A stretch of 64,000 nt of DNA, taken from Papaver somniferum (lineage: Eukaryota; Streptophyta; Magnoliopsida; Ranunculales; Papaveraceae). Below are positions 47,561 to 59,011 of the stretch, piece by piece. A program made the position numbers and the translations under genes. The notes below the pieces were generated by a model. It was not told the origin of the DNA. It was given only the letters and a program-made list of their open reading frames with translations, and searched no databases. The DNA is taken from NCBI RefSeq assembly GCF_003573695.1, contig NC_039358.1, forward strand, positions 157,346,920 through 157,410,919, read 5' to 3'. Position 1 is the first letter of the stretch; the number at the start of each line of letters is the position of its first letter.

Positions 47561-49100
47561 ACCTGCGCCTAATAACATACACACTTTTAAGCTCCGCTCG
47601 ACTATATATAGTGAAATACTCTGAAACCCTAAAGTCGACTTGTCTCAGTATATATAGTGGTAGATAATATGAATAAATAGGATAGTCAGTCTTCACATAC
47701 CGTTGTTCTTCAGTATTCAATCTTCAAGGTCGATTGGCGAATTCTGATATTAAAATGACATGCTTTATTCCTAGCCCGAGACTGACTTTAGTAGACTATA
47801 AATCAAGACGTAGTTTTGATCAACTAAAATTGACAACAAGCTTGACATACCAAAACTTGTGAGTTTGACAGAGCGATGCTCTAAAATTTCCCCCTTTCTT
47901 AATTTAGTGACAAAACTATGAATTACATATGGATTAAAAGATAAATAAACCTTTCAGCTCCTACTCCATAATGCATCTTGACTTATTGAATCTTCAACAC
48001 TCTTGAATTCTTCGTTCTTCAAGTTCTTCTATGGTTCAACATGTGTTCGTTCAACATCTTCTAGTTAAAGATTCGCAGCTTATAACAACTTATGAGAATA
48101 CTCAAGTTAGAGCATTTAAAACGAATAATTAATCTACTCAATGGTTGTTATTCCAGTACATAGTATTTTTATCTACTTCAAAATCTATTATACCAAGACT
48201 TTAAAGTAATACTATGGTGATATGTTCTTCCGCTTAGTATTTACTTGTCTTTTTTTGCTAGATTTGAAGTTCACCTTCGCCCATGTCCTTAGACATTGCT
48301 CAATAAATCCATATGCCTTGGTAGACTTCTACCAAATAATCCTCTCCCTTCTTGTCATAAATCGACAAAAGTTCCAAATAAGAATCGTAATAAACTACGT
48401 GTTAAGAAGTTATCAAGAATAAAGAGTCATACCAATTTTTTTTATACCACTAAGTTTTGCAACTTAGTACTTCATCTAGGTGAGGTTATTTAAAGATGTT
48501 GTAGTCACCTAATAATTCCACAATCGCACTTCCTCCAGAGATATAGCGTTTAAGCAAAAGTTCAAATTGAACTCTCCCCCATTTATGTCATTCTCAAATA
48601 TAACAACAAAAACGACCTTTCTTATAAAGAAAATGATTTTTCTTAGATTTTAGCAATATCACAAGGATATAGAGCTAAGAATCAATCATCAAAAATTTTT
48701 CTTGAGATCATGTTTCTAATCAAGTACCAAAATAAATGGTAATTTAGAACTATATCATGGTAATCAAACAATACACAATATAATCATGAAGATCAAGTAT
48801 CGCGATCATCTTTACTAAGATATAAACTTGAATTAACAAGATTTGATTTACTATTAAAAGGAATATATAACTTTCTTTAACTTGTACTTTTAAGAATCTT
48901 TGAACACAAATCAAGTTAGCTAAACATGAGTCATACTTAAGGTATATAAATCATTATTCACGTCGGTTTGTCTATTATAAGTACTTCGTCGTTGATCTAT
49001 TATCTCTTAACTAATGGTGAACAACGATGTACCTGTGATCTATATGATTATCATGTCTTGAGAGTCCTACCCAGAAATCGTGACCTAAGTTTAAATATCA
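47561..49100 (-). repeat. Old Copia family-B remnant (copy d)
   Basis: The end of a diverged LTR (GAGCGATGCTCTAAAA near 47870-47886) is followed by TTTCCCCCTTTCTTAATTTAGTGACAAAAC, a decayed polypurine tract matching 7592 and 35155, and about 1.2 kb of matching 3' interior. No ORF survives. Confidence 0.6.
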
Positions 49101-50582
49101 ACTTTATAATTAAATAGATTATCTAGCGCATATCCTTCTTAGCTTATTATGTAGAAATTTCAATGGGTCTTGTTCTCGTTTCATGCTTAGGAGTCAGATA
49201 GGCAAGGAGAACTCCATAAAGAGCATAAAAAATATTGATACCTACACCGAGTAAGAATTTCGACTCATCATCGATGTGGTACACCTTGATCCGATTATAA
49301 CCATATTGACTTTTTTCAATTTATCGGTGCATAAAAGACAATTATGACAACCACTTTGAAAATTACTTTGATATATTTCGAGATGATTTGTGGATCCTCA
49401 ATAAGATCATAAAACTCTCATGTATCAGTTTTACAGCAAAGTTTAAGAACTTGATCTCCACAGTTTGAAGACATCAACTACATCACCACCGTGATCTCCC
49501 ACTGTTCATCTACTTCCCTCTTATAGATAACTATATCTCCTCTCCTTGTGACTGAATATGCGTTCGAACGACCATTTCCTGGTGAGTTCCAAACGATTTT
49601 GATATCTCAAACTCATATAAGTACCCATATTCTCACTTTATTATTTTTACACCTAAAGCACCAACCTTTTAACTTTCAGCAGACATTGCCTACTCAGTTC
49701 TCACCCACCACACTTCTCTCCCTAACTTAGTTATTGCTCAATTCTCTATGCTTCCGCAATTACAAGATTAACCCGCACTATAATCTATCAAAAATAACCA
49801 CACCTTTATAAGAATCGAAGATTTTTTAATATAAAATGTAATAATGGTTTACTCGATCTATAAGACTGCAACCTTTAAGGTATTTAATCATGGATTTTAT
49901 ATGTTTTTATTCTATAAATTTTAAATAATATTCCAACTTTTTCTTCATTTTTTATCTTTTGTTCTAGTCTCTTCGATTAAGGCGAGGGAAAAAAGGGTTT
50001 CGTAGTGCTTGAGAAAAGAAGACATTTAGAGCGAAATTCAGAAACACTAGATGAAGAGAAACAAAAAACATATGATGTTTTCGTGCATGTCTCTTTTTAT
50101 GAAGATTTTAATGCTCGAATAGAGAAGATTCATTGCATTCACATTATATGTTAGAATATCAAGACAAGTTGTTCTTTGTCTTTTTGTTCCCTTATTTTTT
50201 CTATTAATACCAATATTTAATTTTTCTGGATCAAGCCAGTTGTATACTTGACTGGTTCGTACGAATTACTAGTCCATTGGACAGTTTAACCGATCTGCAC
50301 ATACTAAAGTGGTTTTTGAAAAAGTTAATAGGTCAATGTCGAACCAACCTAGAAACGTGACTGGGTAACCCTTTTTCGGGCAATTGGCTGGCCCAGTTCT
50401 TAAAACATTGGATATATATTACGAATTTTCGCTCACTCTTAGTATATGTGTAAAGTTTTGTCAGAATAACATATCAACAAAAAATTCGCTTCAAATTCAT
50501 TATCATTTTATTTTATTTTTAAAACGAAATTGGTGTCAGAAAACAAGATTGTATAAAAATGACCATCATTCGATTCTTTCTC
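49101..50582. other. AT-rich DNA, no identifiable gene
   Basis: Minus-strand coding-like fragments near 49300-49620 may be further interior of copy d, but I could not assign them. Nothing else is recognisable. Confidence 0.35.
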
Positions 50583-50590
50583 TTTAGTAG

Positions 50591-51090
50591 TAGGGTGAGC
50601 AACGGAAGAATTGATGCAGATTTGGTATCACGGGCATCCCATCCACCTAAGTAGTAAATTTAAGATTTTCACTCACGTCCAATCCATTACCCGTCGGATT
50701 TAACACCTACGAGTGAATGGATGAGCAGACTGAGTGCAAATGGATTTGCATATTTAAAAAAAAAAACAAAAAAACTTAGCTTACTTTTTTTAAAAAAGAA
50801 TAAAAAATCATATAATCTGGTTTTAAAACTTATATTACTGAAACTTAAGTAACTACAATATAACAAGAGTAACAAACATCTTTTGAACAAGCAAAATCAA
50901 AATATGCCTATAATCACTCTCAAATTGTTATTTCTGGAATACCTTTGAGGACTTCCAATACATCTGCAGGATGAAAACCTATTAGGTATATGTACAAAAA
51001 GAACTAAAACTTAATAGGTAGGAACTCCGAAGAAATGAAACTAAGGCCTCAACGACATGAAACTATTACATACAAATTTCCGATAATAAC

Positions 51091-51136
<46 letters not shown>

Positions 51137-51325
51137 CCAACATTGTTTTTAGGGTTGGATGTCCAACGAAAGGGTGATGTTCCATCCGCGTCTAATTCGT
51201 GAAAACTGCGAGTTTTAACAACCCATCGGTGTCCAATCAGCCGAGAGACGGATTGGGTGTCCACCTTCCAAAATGCGGATTGAATTGGATAAAATCCATT
51301 GATTTGGATGTTTTTCTCACCCGTA
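50591..51325. mobile_element. hAT-like non-autonomous element 1
   Basis: The left end TAGGGTGAGCAACGG and right end CTCACCCGTA (inward TACGGGTGAG) are imperfect inverted repeats. The flanks are TTTAGTAG (50583-50590) and TTAAGTAG (51326-51333), an 8-bp target duplication with one mismatch, as expected for hAT. Internal repeats of TCCAATCCATTACCC type match element 2. It contains an (AT)n run. Confidence 0.65.
51095..51133. repeat. (AT)n microsatellite
   Basis: About 19 AT dinucleotides inside hAT-like element 1. Confidence 0.95.
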
Positions 51326-51418
51326 TTAAGTAGTATATTCGTATTTCCATTAAAAAAACAAAAAATTGTCACACACAACCCAACTAAAAGGGATTAATTC
51401 TTGAAATAAAATGGTCAA

Positions 51419-52027
51419 TGGTGAGCAACGGGTGGGTGAGTATCCACGTCCAATCCATCTAAATGACGAATTTGAGATTTTCACCCACATCAAATCCATT
51501 ACCTATTGGATTTGACACCCATGGATAAACAAATGAGTGAATTGGATGCAAATGGATCTACGGATTTGAAAAACAGTAATGAAAGCAAGTAAGTATTTGA
51601 CAAGAATAATTTTACTTAGTTTTAAAACTTAAAATACCGAATATGAGTAGTTGCATGATAACAAGAGTAACATAATGCCTTTCCAAAAACCAAAATTATA
51701 ATGTTTATCAACATAAACGCCTCTTATCAATCCAAAATTTAATACTTTTTAAATATGTTTGAGGACCTTCAATACATCTCAATAGAAAACTATATACATT
51801 ATATACTAATTTTCTACAATAACCTTCATATTTATGTATAATCAACATTGTTATTCGGGTTGGGTGTCCAATGAATGGGCGATGTTCCATCCACATCCAA
51901 CCCGTAATAATTCAGGTCTCAAAAATACACCCACATCCAACCCTTCAAGAGATGGATCAGGTATCCACCCACTAAAGTGCGCATTGGTTGGGTAAAATCC
52001 GTAGACTTGGTGTTTTTGTTGACACCT
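51419..52027. mobile_element. hAT-like non-autonomous element 2
   Basis: It is related to element 1 over most of its length (GGTGAGCAACGGGTGGGTGA start). The right end reads GTTTTTGTTGACACC. The exact ends and target duplication are uncertain, because another element is inserted at its right edge. A TAAAATGG/TAAAAATGG pair flanking both is a candidate. Confidence 0.5.
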
Positions 52028-52033
52028 AAAAAT

Positions 52034-53366
52034 CCTGGCATTTTTAGGGGCGACCCAAAAGGAATTAGGGGAGACACTAAAAGACAAAAAAGGTCACCCA
52101 AACGTAATTCTAAGCTACCCCTTATCTCTAATTGTTCGAAATGACCAATATGCCCTTATATAATCGGGAGCCTACACCAATCGGTAGGTTAGAGGTGAAT
52201 CAGTAGGTTAAATTGAAACTGTACTTACCGATTATAGTGTAGATACTTCGGCTAATAATCCCTTTTATAATCGGTAGGTTATGCAACTTATATGACTATC
52301 GATTATAAGTTGCCCCAAAATGAGTTTTTTCCTAAAATCCTTCATGTATTGAATTTTGAAACATGCTATAATCGGAAGGGAATACAACTTAACAACCTAC
52401 CGATTATAAGGATCCACAGATCGAACCCTTGCCATATTCCATAGGTTTTGAGTGTACACAATCAGCCATAACCACTTGGTTCGTGTTTTGGATGCAGCGT
52501 TAATCGGGAGTTAAATATATTACAAAACCTACCAATTATAAGCTGCCCCAAAATGAGTTTTTTTTCTAAAATCCTTCATGTATTGAATTTTGAAACCTGC
52601 TATAATCGGAAGGGAATACAACTTAACAACCTACCGATTATAAGGAGACACAGATCGAACCCTTGCCATATTCCATATGTTTTGAGTGTACACAGCCAGT
52701 CATAACCACTTGGTTCGTGTTTTGGATGCAGCGTTAATCGGGAATTAAATATATTACAAAACCTACCGATTATAAGTTGCCCCAAAATGAGTTTTTTCTA
52801 AAATCCTTCATGTATTGAATTTTGAAACCTGTTATAATCGGAAGGAAATAGGAGAAGATGAGAAGAGGAGTTGAAACCCCCAAAGTGGTTCGTGTTTTGG
52901 ATGTAGTCATAATCGGAAGGTTTATGGATTACATAAACTTCCGATTATAGGTTGCCCCAAAATAAGTTTTCTTCTAAAATCCTTCATTTAATGAATTTGA
53001 AATCTACCATAATCGGGAGTTATTGTTACTCGTAGCTTTCCGATTATGGGAAGCCCTAAATCGTTAGCTTAGACAGGTTTTAATTCGTCCGATTATATAT
53101 GAGCCCCAAATTTCACCATTGCAAAAATCTAAAGATTTCTAATTTCTATACTTTAACAATCGGTAGTCTCTTGAGGATCTTGTTACTCCCGATTGTTATA
53201 GAAGCCAGATACGAGTTTGGCACAAAAACGAACTTAATCGGTAGTGTAATCTAATTAATAACCTTCCGATTAGGTATTTACAATCGGATACATTATAGCT
53301 TCCGATTATGTTGGGAATAAAAAAATCGCCCCTAATTCCTTTTGGGTCGCCCCTAAAAATGTCAGG
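52034..53366. mobile_element. 1.33-kb TIR element with palindrome array, upstream of RACK1
   Basis: The ends are CCTGGCATTTTTAGGGGCGA and, inward from the right, CCTGACATTTTTAGGGGCGA. The match continues to about 38 bp through GGAATTAGGGG. The flanks CTAAAAAT at 52026-52033 and 53367-53374 are identical, an 8-bp target duplication. The interior has no ORF. It consists of about nine imperfect palindromes with AATCGG(A/T)AGG arms and spacers such as CCCCAAAATGAGTTTTTTC repeated about every 235 bp. An 8-bp duplication fits hAT or Mutator-like mobilisation. The family is not recognised. Confidence 0.8.
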
Positions 53367-53374
53367 CTAAAAAT

Positions 53375-53539
53375 GGTAAGCCAAAGCCAAGTGTTTGTCA
53401 ATCAAATTTGGGGTAAAAGAGTCAAACAAGTCCTATATAAAAACTACAGCCAAAGGCAAAATTAGGGTTGTGCGCCACATTTCTTCAGCCTCTATTAGAA
53501 ACCCTAGAGAACAACCAGCTTCCCTTAGTTTCTCCAACA
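53375..53539 (+). promoter_or_regulatory. RACK1 core promoter and 5' UTR
   Basis: TATA box TATATAAAAA at 53434-53443, about 105 bp before the start codon. Two telo-box-like motifs lie downstream of it: TTAGGGTT (53462-53469, reverse AACCCTAA) and AAACCCTAG (53499-53507). Such boxes are common in plant ribosomal-protein and translation genes. Only 60 bp separate the TATA box from the upstream transposon duplication. Confidence 0.65.
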
Positions 53540-56500
53540 ATGGCAGAACAGCTATTCCTTCGTGGAACATTGAAAGGTCACGATGACATGGTTACAGCCA
53601 TTGCTTGTCCAATCGACAACTCCGACATGATTGTTTCATCATCTCGTGACAAATCAATCCTTGTTTGGAGTCTTAACAAACAAGGAGGAGAAAACTATGG
53701 TGTTCCTAAACGTCGTCTTACTGGTCATGGTCATTTTGTTCAAGATGTTGTTTTATCATCAGATGGTCAGTTTGCATTATCTGGCTCATGGGATGGTGAA
53801 CTTCGTCTCTGGGATCTCAACACTGGTGTTACTACACGTAGATTCGTCGGTCATACTAAAGATGTGTTATCAGTTGCTTTCTCTATTGATAACCGTCAGA
53901 TCGTTTCTGCTTCAAGGGATCGTTCTATTAAGCTCTGGAATACTTTGGGTGAATGTAAGTATACGATTCAGGATGGTGATTCACATACTAACTGGGTTAG
54001 TTGTGTTAGGTTTAGTCCTAATACATTTCAACCAACTATTGTTTCTGCTTCATGGGATAAGACCGTCAAGGTTTGGAATTTGACTAACTGTAAGTTGAGG
54101 AATACTTTAGCTGGACACGGTGGGTATGTGAACACTGTTGCTGTTTCACCTGATGGTTCATTATGTGCAAGTGGTGGTAAAGATGGTGTTACCTTGTTGT
54201 GGGATTTGGCTGAGGGTAAGAAATTGTATTCACTTGATGCTGGTGGTATTATCCATGCTTTGTGTTTTAGTCCAAATAGATATTGGCTCTGTGCTGCTAC
54301 CGAGGAAGGTGTTAAGATTTGGGATCTTGAGAGTAAGAGTGTCGTTCAGGAGTTGAAGCTTGAACCCGATGCAGGAAAGAACAAGGTAACATTGCTATAT
54401 CTGATTTTATTTTATGTTTCAGTGATTACATGTTTTGATGTTCTGCTGATTGTGCGATGCTCCGATGATATGTTGTTTGCTGTTTGAATATAATTTTGGT
54501 TAGGTTAGACACATGGTAGGTCACTAGCCAATGGCATTGTAGTTGTGAAATTGAAATATACTGACATTATGATATTGTTCAATAGAGGTGTGCCAATAGT
54601 TTAGTTCTATTTGCAGGACTGAAATGAATGTTCGTTAATTGTTTCGGAAATGCCTTTGTGAGTGTACATTTGCGTATGCACTTTCAATGTTCCATGATTT
54701 TCCCGGCTTGGTGATTTGTTACTTTTTCTTGAAGATTTTATTTAGATTCAGTAATCTTTGCAACTTAATTTACCTTTAATCAAATTTATGTCCTCAATTG
54801 TAGTTAGTGAAACCTGAACAATTTACATTCTTTATGTAATTGTTTGAACTCCTAAGTTTGAGTTTGCTATCTCCCTACTGTTGGATAATGAAGATGAATT
54901 TCTTTGTCCACACTTCATTCATTCCAACAATTTTATGTTGGTATATATTTTCTGAGATATATATTTTAGTTGGTGTTCATTTTATATCTGGGATCACTAA
55001 TTAATTCTCATCTCTCTTTCATAAATTACCTTTCTGTGGGAGTTTTAAGTGAAAGTGATTTTGGACAGCCCAAGCTAGAAGCAGCTCAAAACCCTTTTGG
55101 GCATGAATGCCATGTGCTGGTGGGGTTGGTCCCACTAGCACATGGAAGGTTAAAATTCAGGCAGCCAAGAATTTTGTGTAAGTTGGAACTGATCAACAAT
55201 TTACCTGTGGCTTAGGTGGATAGTTTAATTCCCAGATAGTGTTGTCTCGTGACTCTTATTCTGTTTACTGCATACACAATTGTGAAAATAATAAGTAGAA
55301 TCTGCTCAACGAGTTGCTTAGCTCACTGCGAGTCGAATTAAGGTCTGGCTTTTTGTGAAGGTATTCTACTTCTCATGTAGGCTATCTTTGCTTGGTATTC
55401 AATTAATTCTGAAATTTGCAGCTCCATCTTGTGGCTTGTTTATTGTTTAGTCCTAAAACCGAGCCATCACAGAATCAATGGATTTTCTGTGAGGACAGTC
55501 TATACAATTATTAGAACATCTCCACAAAAACTGGTCGCAATATTTTTTTCCACATTCAGTCTACATCTTAATGGACAAGTCTACTGTACGTCTTAATAAT
55601 TGGTACGCTGTGTATCACTAGCCAAACTGGGTGCAATAATTCCCTCAGTATTCCCATGATTTGTAAACAAGGGCTAGGTGGAAAGTGTCCGTTGTTTTAA
55701 AATAATAATTTCTTTGTAGATGTAAACGTTTGAAAGATCAGGGGAGTTTTTGTTTACTCTTTTATGTTGCAGTCAGTACCAAATGACTATATGAGCCAGG
55801 AACAGCAATATGTTTCCACAATTTTTTTTTTGAAGCATACAATATTGTTTTCTCACTTGCTCCCACACCACATTCGCGCACACTCTCTTTCTGGTAATGC
55901 TATGCATGTGGATTACGTACCTTTTTTATCGTTTAAATGACTTCTTGGCATGATCTTCTCACACTAAAATTTATATTTTATGTATATATGAACTCTTAGT
56001 TATTAATATCGGAAAAGGTTTAGTTTCTGGTGCCTGACACTGGTATGAAGTCTCAGGACATGGTTAGATGAATCCCATACGTGGTAGTCCTGTATATATA
56101 CATATTTACTTGTCTACCTAATACCTTCCTTATTGCTTAGTTATAGTTTGTTCCATTATGTATGAACTTGTTGCATATGCTTTCATGCCATTAACTAATA
56201 ACTTGAAAGTGAGAAGTCCTTGTTACCTGTAGAGTATTATGCTGTACCTGCTTTGCATCCTAGTTGAGCCTGCTTTCGACGTCTTATGATTGCTGCTGGT
56301 GGAACAACTTACCTTGCTTTATAACGACTGTGCTACATATCCTCCACTCTTGTCCCCTTCCCCCAACACGTGTCCCCCATATAAACCCCAGATCTGGGAA
56401 ATGGGGAACCCTTTTGGAGCAGTGTGTCCCTTTCTGAATGCCATAGATCACTACTTCTACGACACATTGGGGGAAAGGAATGGGTGATAAGAAGCATTTT

Positions 56501-56764
56501 CGGCATTATACATACACTGCATTAAGATTATGTCAATATTTATTTTGCATGCATACTTGATTTCTGTGTGATTTAGTGTTTTGTTTCCAAACCTGCTGCT
56601 CTTTTTCTCAGCGTGTACTTATACTCACATCGTTGAACTGTTCATTTTATTTTATTTTCCAGACATTTTACTGCTCAAGCTTGAACTGGAGTTCAGATGG
56701 AAGTACTCTTTTCACTGGGTACACTGATGGCGCCATTAGAGTTTGGGGAGTTGGCCGTTTTTAA
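53540..56764 (+). CDS. RACK1: RACK1, WD40 scaffold of the 40S ribosomal subunit
   Basis: The CDS joins 53540-54385 and 56663-56764 (846 + 102 bp, 315 residues). The protein is a seven-bladed WD40 propeller. GH starters lie at residues 13, 62, 104 and 192, and the closing WD/WN/VW pairs include residues 42-43, 91-92, 133-134, 179-180, 221-222, 261-262 and 309-310. SRDKSI at 35-40 contains the Arg36-Asp-Lys38 contact used for ribosome binding in known RACK1 proteins. It ends [15 protein letters not shown], where most plant copies end in Tyr. RACK1 sits at the head of the 40S subunit and also links signalling kinases and hormone and stress responses to translation. The intron is phase 0, donor AAGgtaaca and acceptor ttttccagA. 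One intron near the 3' end is the usual plant structure. The start follows TCTCCAACAATGGC. The frame is fully open, so the gene looks functional. Confidence 0.97.
54386..56662 (+). other. RACK1 intron, 2277 bp
   Basis: GT..AG ends with a T-rich tract before the acceptor. The donor is gtaaca. No gene or transposon end is recognisable inside. Retention would add about 57 residues and then a stop at 54485-54487, losing blade seven. Confidence 0.85.
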
Positions 56765-57080
56765 GAGAGCTTCTTATAAACCCCCTGTAGTAAATCTTTT
56801 TGATGGATATTGATCTCTATGGAAGACAGTAGGAGCCTAGAATTTTGAATCATTTATTTGTTCTATTTATGAACCATGAGCCGTTAGAGATATGATACTT
56901 ATGCATTTTACTATAATTTTGTTGTTTGTTTCTTTGTGTTAATCTTTTTCCTAGACAAGCACCTACTCTTTAGGACACGGTAATCAAGTGGCTGTATGTT
57001 GGTCATTTGCTTCCATAATAGTATCAGTTATATATTACTAAGCTGTTTTAGTTCCACTATGGCTGGTTCAAGTTCTCATT
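56765..57080 (+). other. RACK1 3' UTR and downstream DNA
   Basis: AT-rich, with no canonical AATAAA seen. T-rich stretches near 56915-56950 are a plausible polyadenylation region. Confidence 0.4.
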
Positions 57081-57420
57081 CTTGGGGGTATAACATCCTG
57101 GCGAGATTGGGGTATACCCAGTTTAATTGGGGTATACCCAGATTTATATGGACATAGTGTCCTTGCTAAGGGGAGGCCAAATATGGGTGAAGTTACAATA
57201 CTACCCTTACCCTTTATAATTTTGATTACCCTAAATCAGTTTTATTCTTTTCATTTCTTCCTTCTTCTCCTCCACAACCATACCGGTTCTCCATCACACC
57301 ACCAACTCGTCGATTAATTCGTCGTAATCGTCGATTCGAAAATGTCGATTAATCTTCAAACATGGAGCCACCACGGCCGAAACCTAGTCGTACGAAAAAC
57401 ACAAATAGAAAACCCAACAA

Positions 57421-57530
57421 ATATAACCCTGGAATTGCTTTGTTAGTTCAAAAGAAAGAGAAGAGAAAAGCGGTAATATAACCCTGGAATTGCTTTGTTA
57501 GTTCAAAAGAAAGAGAAGAGAAAAGCGGTT
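57421..57530 (+). repeat. 55-bp exact tandem duplication in the ORF
   Basis: ATATAACCCTGGAATTGCTT to AAAAGCGGTA (57421-57475) is repeated at once from 57476. Fifty-five is not a multiple of three, so the duplication shifts the reading frame. The identity of the copies suggests a recent event. Confidence 0.9.
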
Positions 57531-57679
57531 GAAGAAGAAGAAATCAAAGCCGCTGAAAAAGGAAAAATGACGCGATTGAGAAAGTAAGGGTCTACTTAAA
57601 CTCACTCTAGTACTTCAGTTTCATATTTGCATGTCAAATTAGGTTAGAAAAATCAAAATTCTGAATTTGCAGTTATTTA

Positions 57680-58440
57680 GCTGGCAAGGTGTTTGTTCCA
57701 CGACCTTGCCGACATTTTATAGTTAGGTTTAGTCGGCAAGCTCTTAGGTTGAAGATCTTGCCGACGGTTAATATCTGTAACTGCTACTTACAGGGTCGGC
57801 AAGTTATTCAATCTAAGAGCTTGCCGGTGGTAGTTTTTTTTTTTTTTTTTTTTATTTTTTATAGTTGGTGTGTTATAATTTTTTACGCTGCCGGATGTTT
57901 TGAAAATAGTTTGCGTCTCCTGATGCCTTAAATTTTGAAAGTCGGAATGGTATTTGAATACCACCCTGCCGATATTGTTTTGATTATAGAGCCTGTCGAT
58001 TATTGATGTTGAAAATCCTGTGTTCATGTTGTTTATTGATGTTGAAAATCCTGTGTTCATGTTGTCATAAGCCGGCAGGTTATTGGAATAAGATCCTGCC
58101 GACTATGGTTTAGCCGGCATGTAGTGTAGATATCAATCCTTCCGACTTTTGTGTCGCCGTCAAGGTTATATTTGTCGACCCTGTCGACTTTTGATTTTTT
58201 TTTTAAATTGTTCTTGTTTGGGTCGCAAAAGGGAAATATTTACATGCCGACCGTAAAATTGCTAGCCCAAGATAGTCGGCATATCCTTCATTCAAAGACC
58301 CTTCCGGCCTACAAATGGTCGGCGTCTTTTTCATCCGCGGACCTTGCCGCCTATACTTAGTCGACACCTTATTCAAATGTAGACCATGCCGGTGAAATTT
58401 ATTCGACACCTTATTCAAACGTCGACCTTGCCAACCTTTC
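57680..58440. repeat. Palindrome array with GTCGGCAAG arms
   Basis: About eight imperfect palindromes of 30-36 bp, such as arms GTCGGCAAG (57732-57740) and CTTGCCGAC (57757-57765), separated by 20-40 bp of AT-rich spacer. A 33-bp tandem duplication lies at 58001-58064. A T-run at 57834-57853 interrupts it. Confidence 0.75.
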
Positions 58441-59011
58441 AAATTTTCAAAACCAATTTTTTTGATCGAAATCGACCTCATAAGACAGATAAAAGGTTTA
58501 ATCTCATAATTTCAAAATTTTAATCTAAACTCAATTAATTAACGTAATCAGATTTTTTTAGTGTTAATTAAAAGGTGAAATACGGATATACCCCTATCTT
58601 TTATGCCATTTCAAATGTACCCCGTTTTTTTTTGATTTTTGCTAATGTACCCCTGTTTTGACCGTTTTTTCAAAGATGGAAAGTTATCCTCCACGTGGAC
58701 AGCTCAGTGGCCTTAGAAAGACTGTTTAGTCCTTTTAAAAAAAACAAGATGTTTAGTGTATTGAATTGCCGATTTCAGCTACTAGTTAACTCAGTTCCAG
58801 TCCGTGTACAAGGCACTATCTCTTTGACACGTGGCATTCTAAAATTGACCCTGCTATTTTTTTAATAAAAGAAAATACTAAAATTCTAAGGCTAGAAAAG
58901 GGAGAAAAAAAATTCCAAGTCAGAAACTAAAGAGGAAAGGAAGAAAATTAAAAAGAAAGTAAAAATAAAGCTAATATTAAAGAGAGTGTCGAGAGCGTCG
59001 GTATCAAAAAC

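Larger units (their letters stand above)
57110..58592 (+). mobile_element. Probable TIR element with an ORF start and palindrome array
   Basis: Left GATTGGGGTATACCCAG (57110) and right, inward, GATAGGGGTATATCCGT (58576-58592) form a weak inverted repeat. Behind the left end are two copies of TTGGGGTATACCCAG, a leader, and a plus-strand ORF starting at 57362 (MEPPRPKPSRTKNTNRKPNK), basic and Lys/Glu-rich, ending at a donor-like GTAAGG near 57585. A palindrome array follows. It may be a MULE-like element with a captured or element-encoded first exon. Neither the family nor the target duplication is established. Confidence 0.4.

Noticed and set aside
51049..51378. Minus-strand 109-codon ORF
   Set aside because: Its middle is the translated AT microsatellite and the rest is hAT-like repeat. 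There is no protein-like conservation.
53631..54356. Other plus-frame ORFs overlapping RACK1 (150 and 72 codons)
   Set aside because: They are shadow frames of the WD40 coding sequence.
57680..58440. GCCGAC motifs as drought-response (DRE) elements
   Set aside because: They are the arms of the palindromes, far downstream of RACK1. Nothing ties them to gene control.
57788..58481. Minus-strand ORFs over the palindrome array (90 and 92 codons)
   Set aside because: The repeated peptides simply translate the palindromic repeats and the A-run. There is no start context or homologue.
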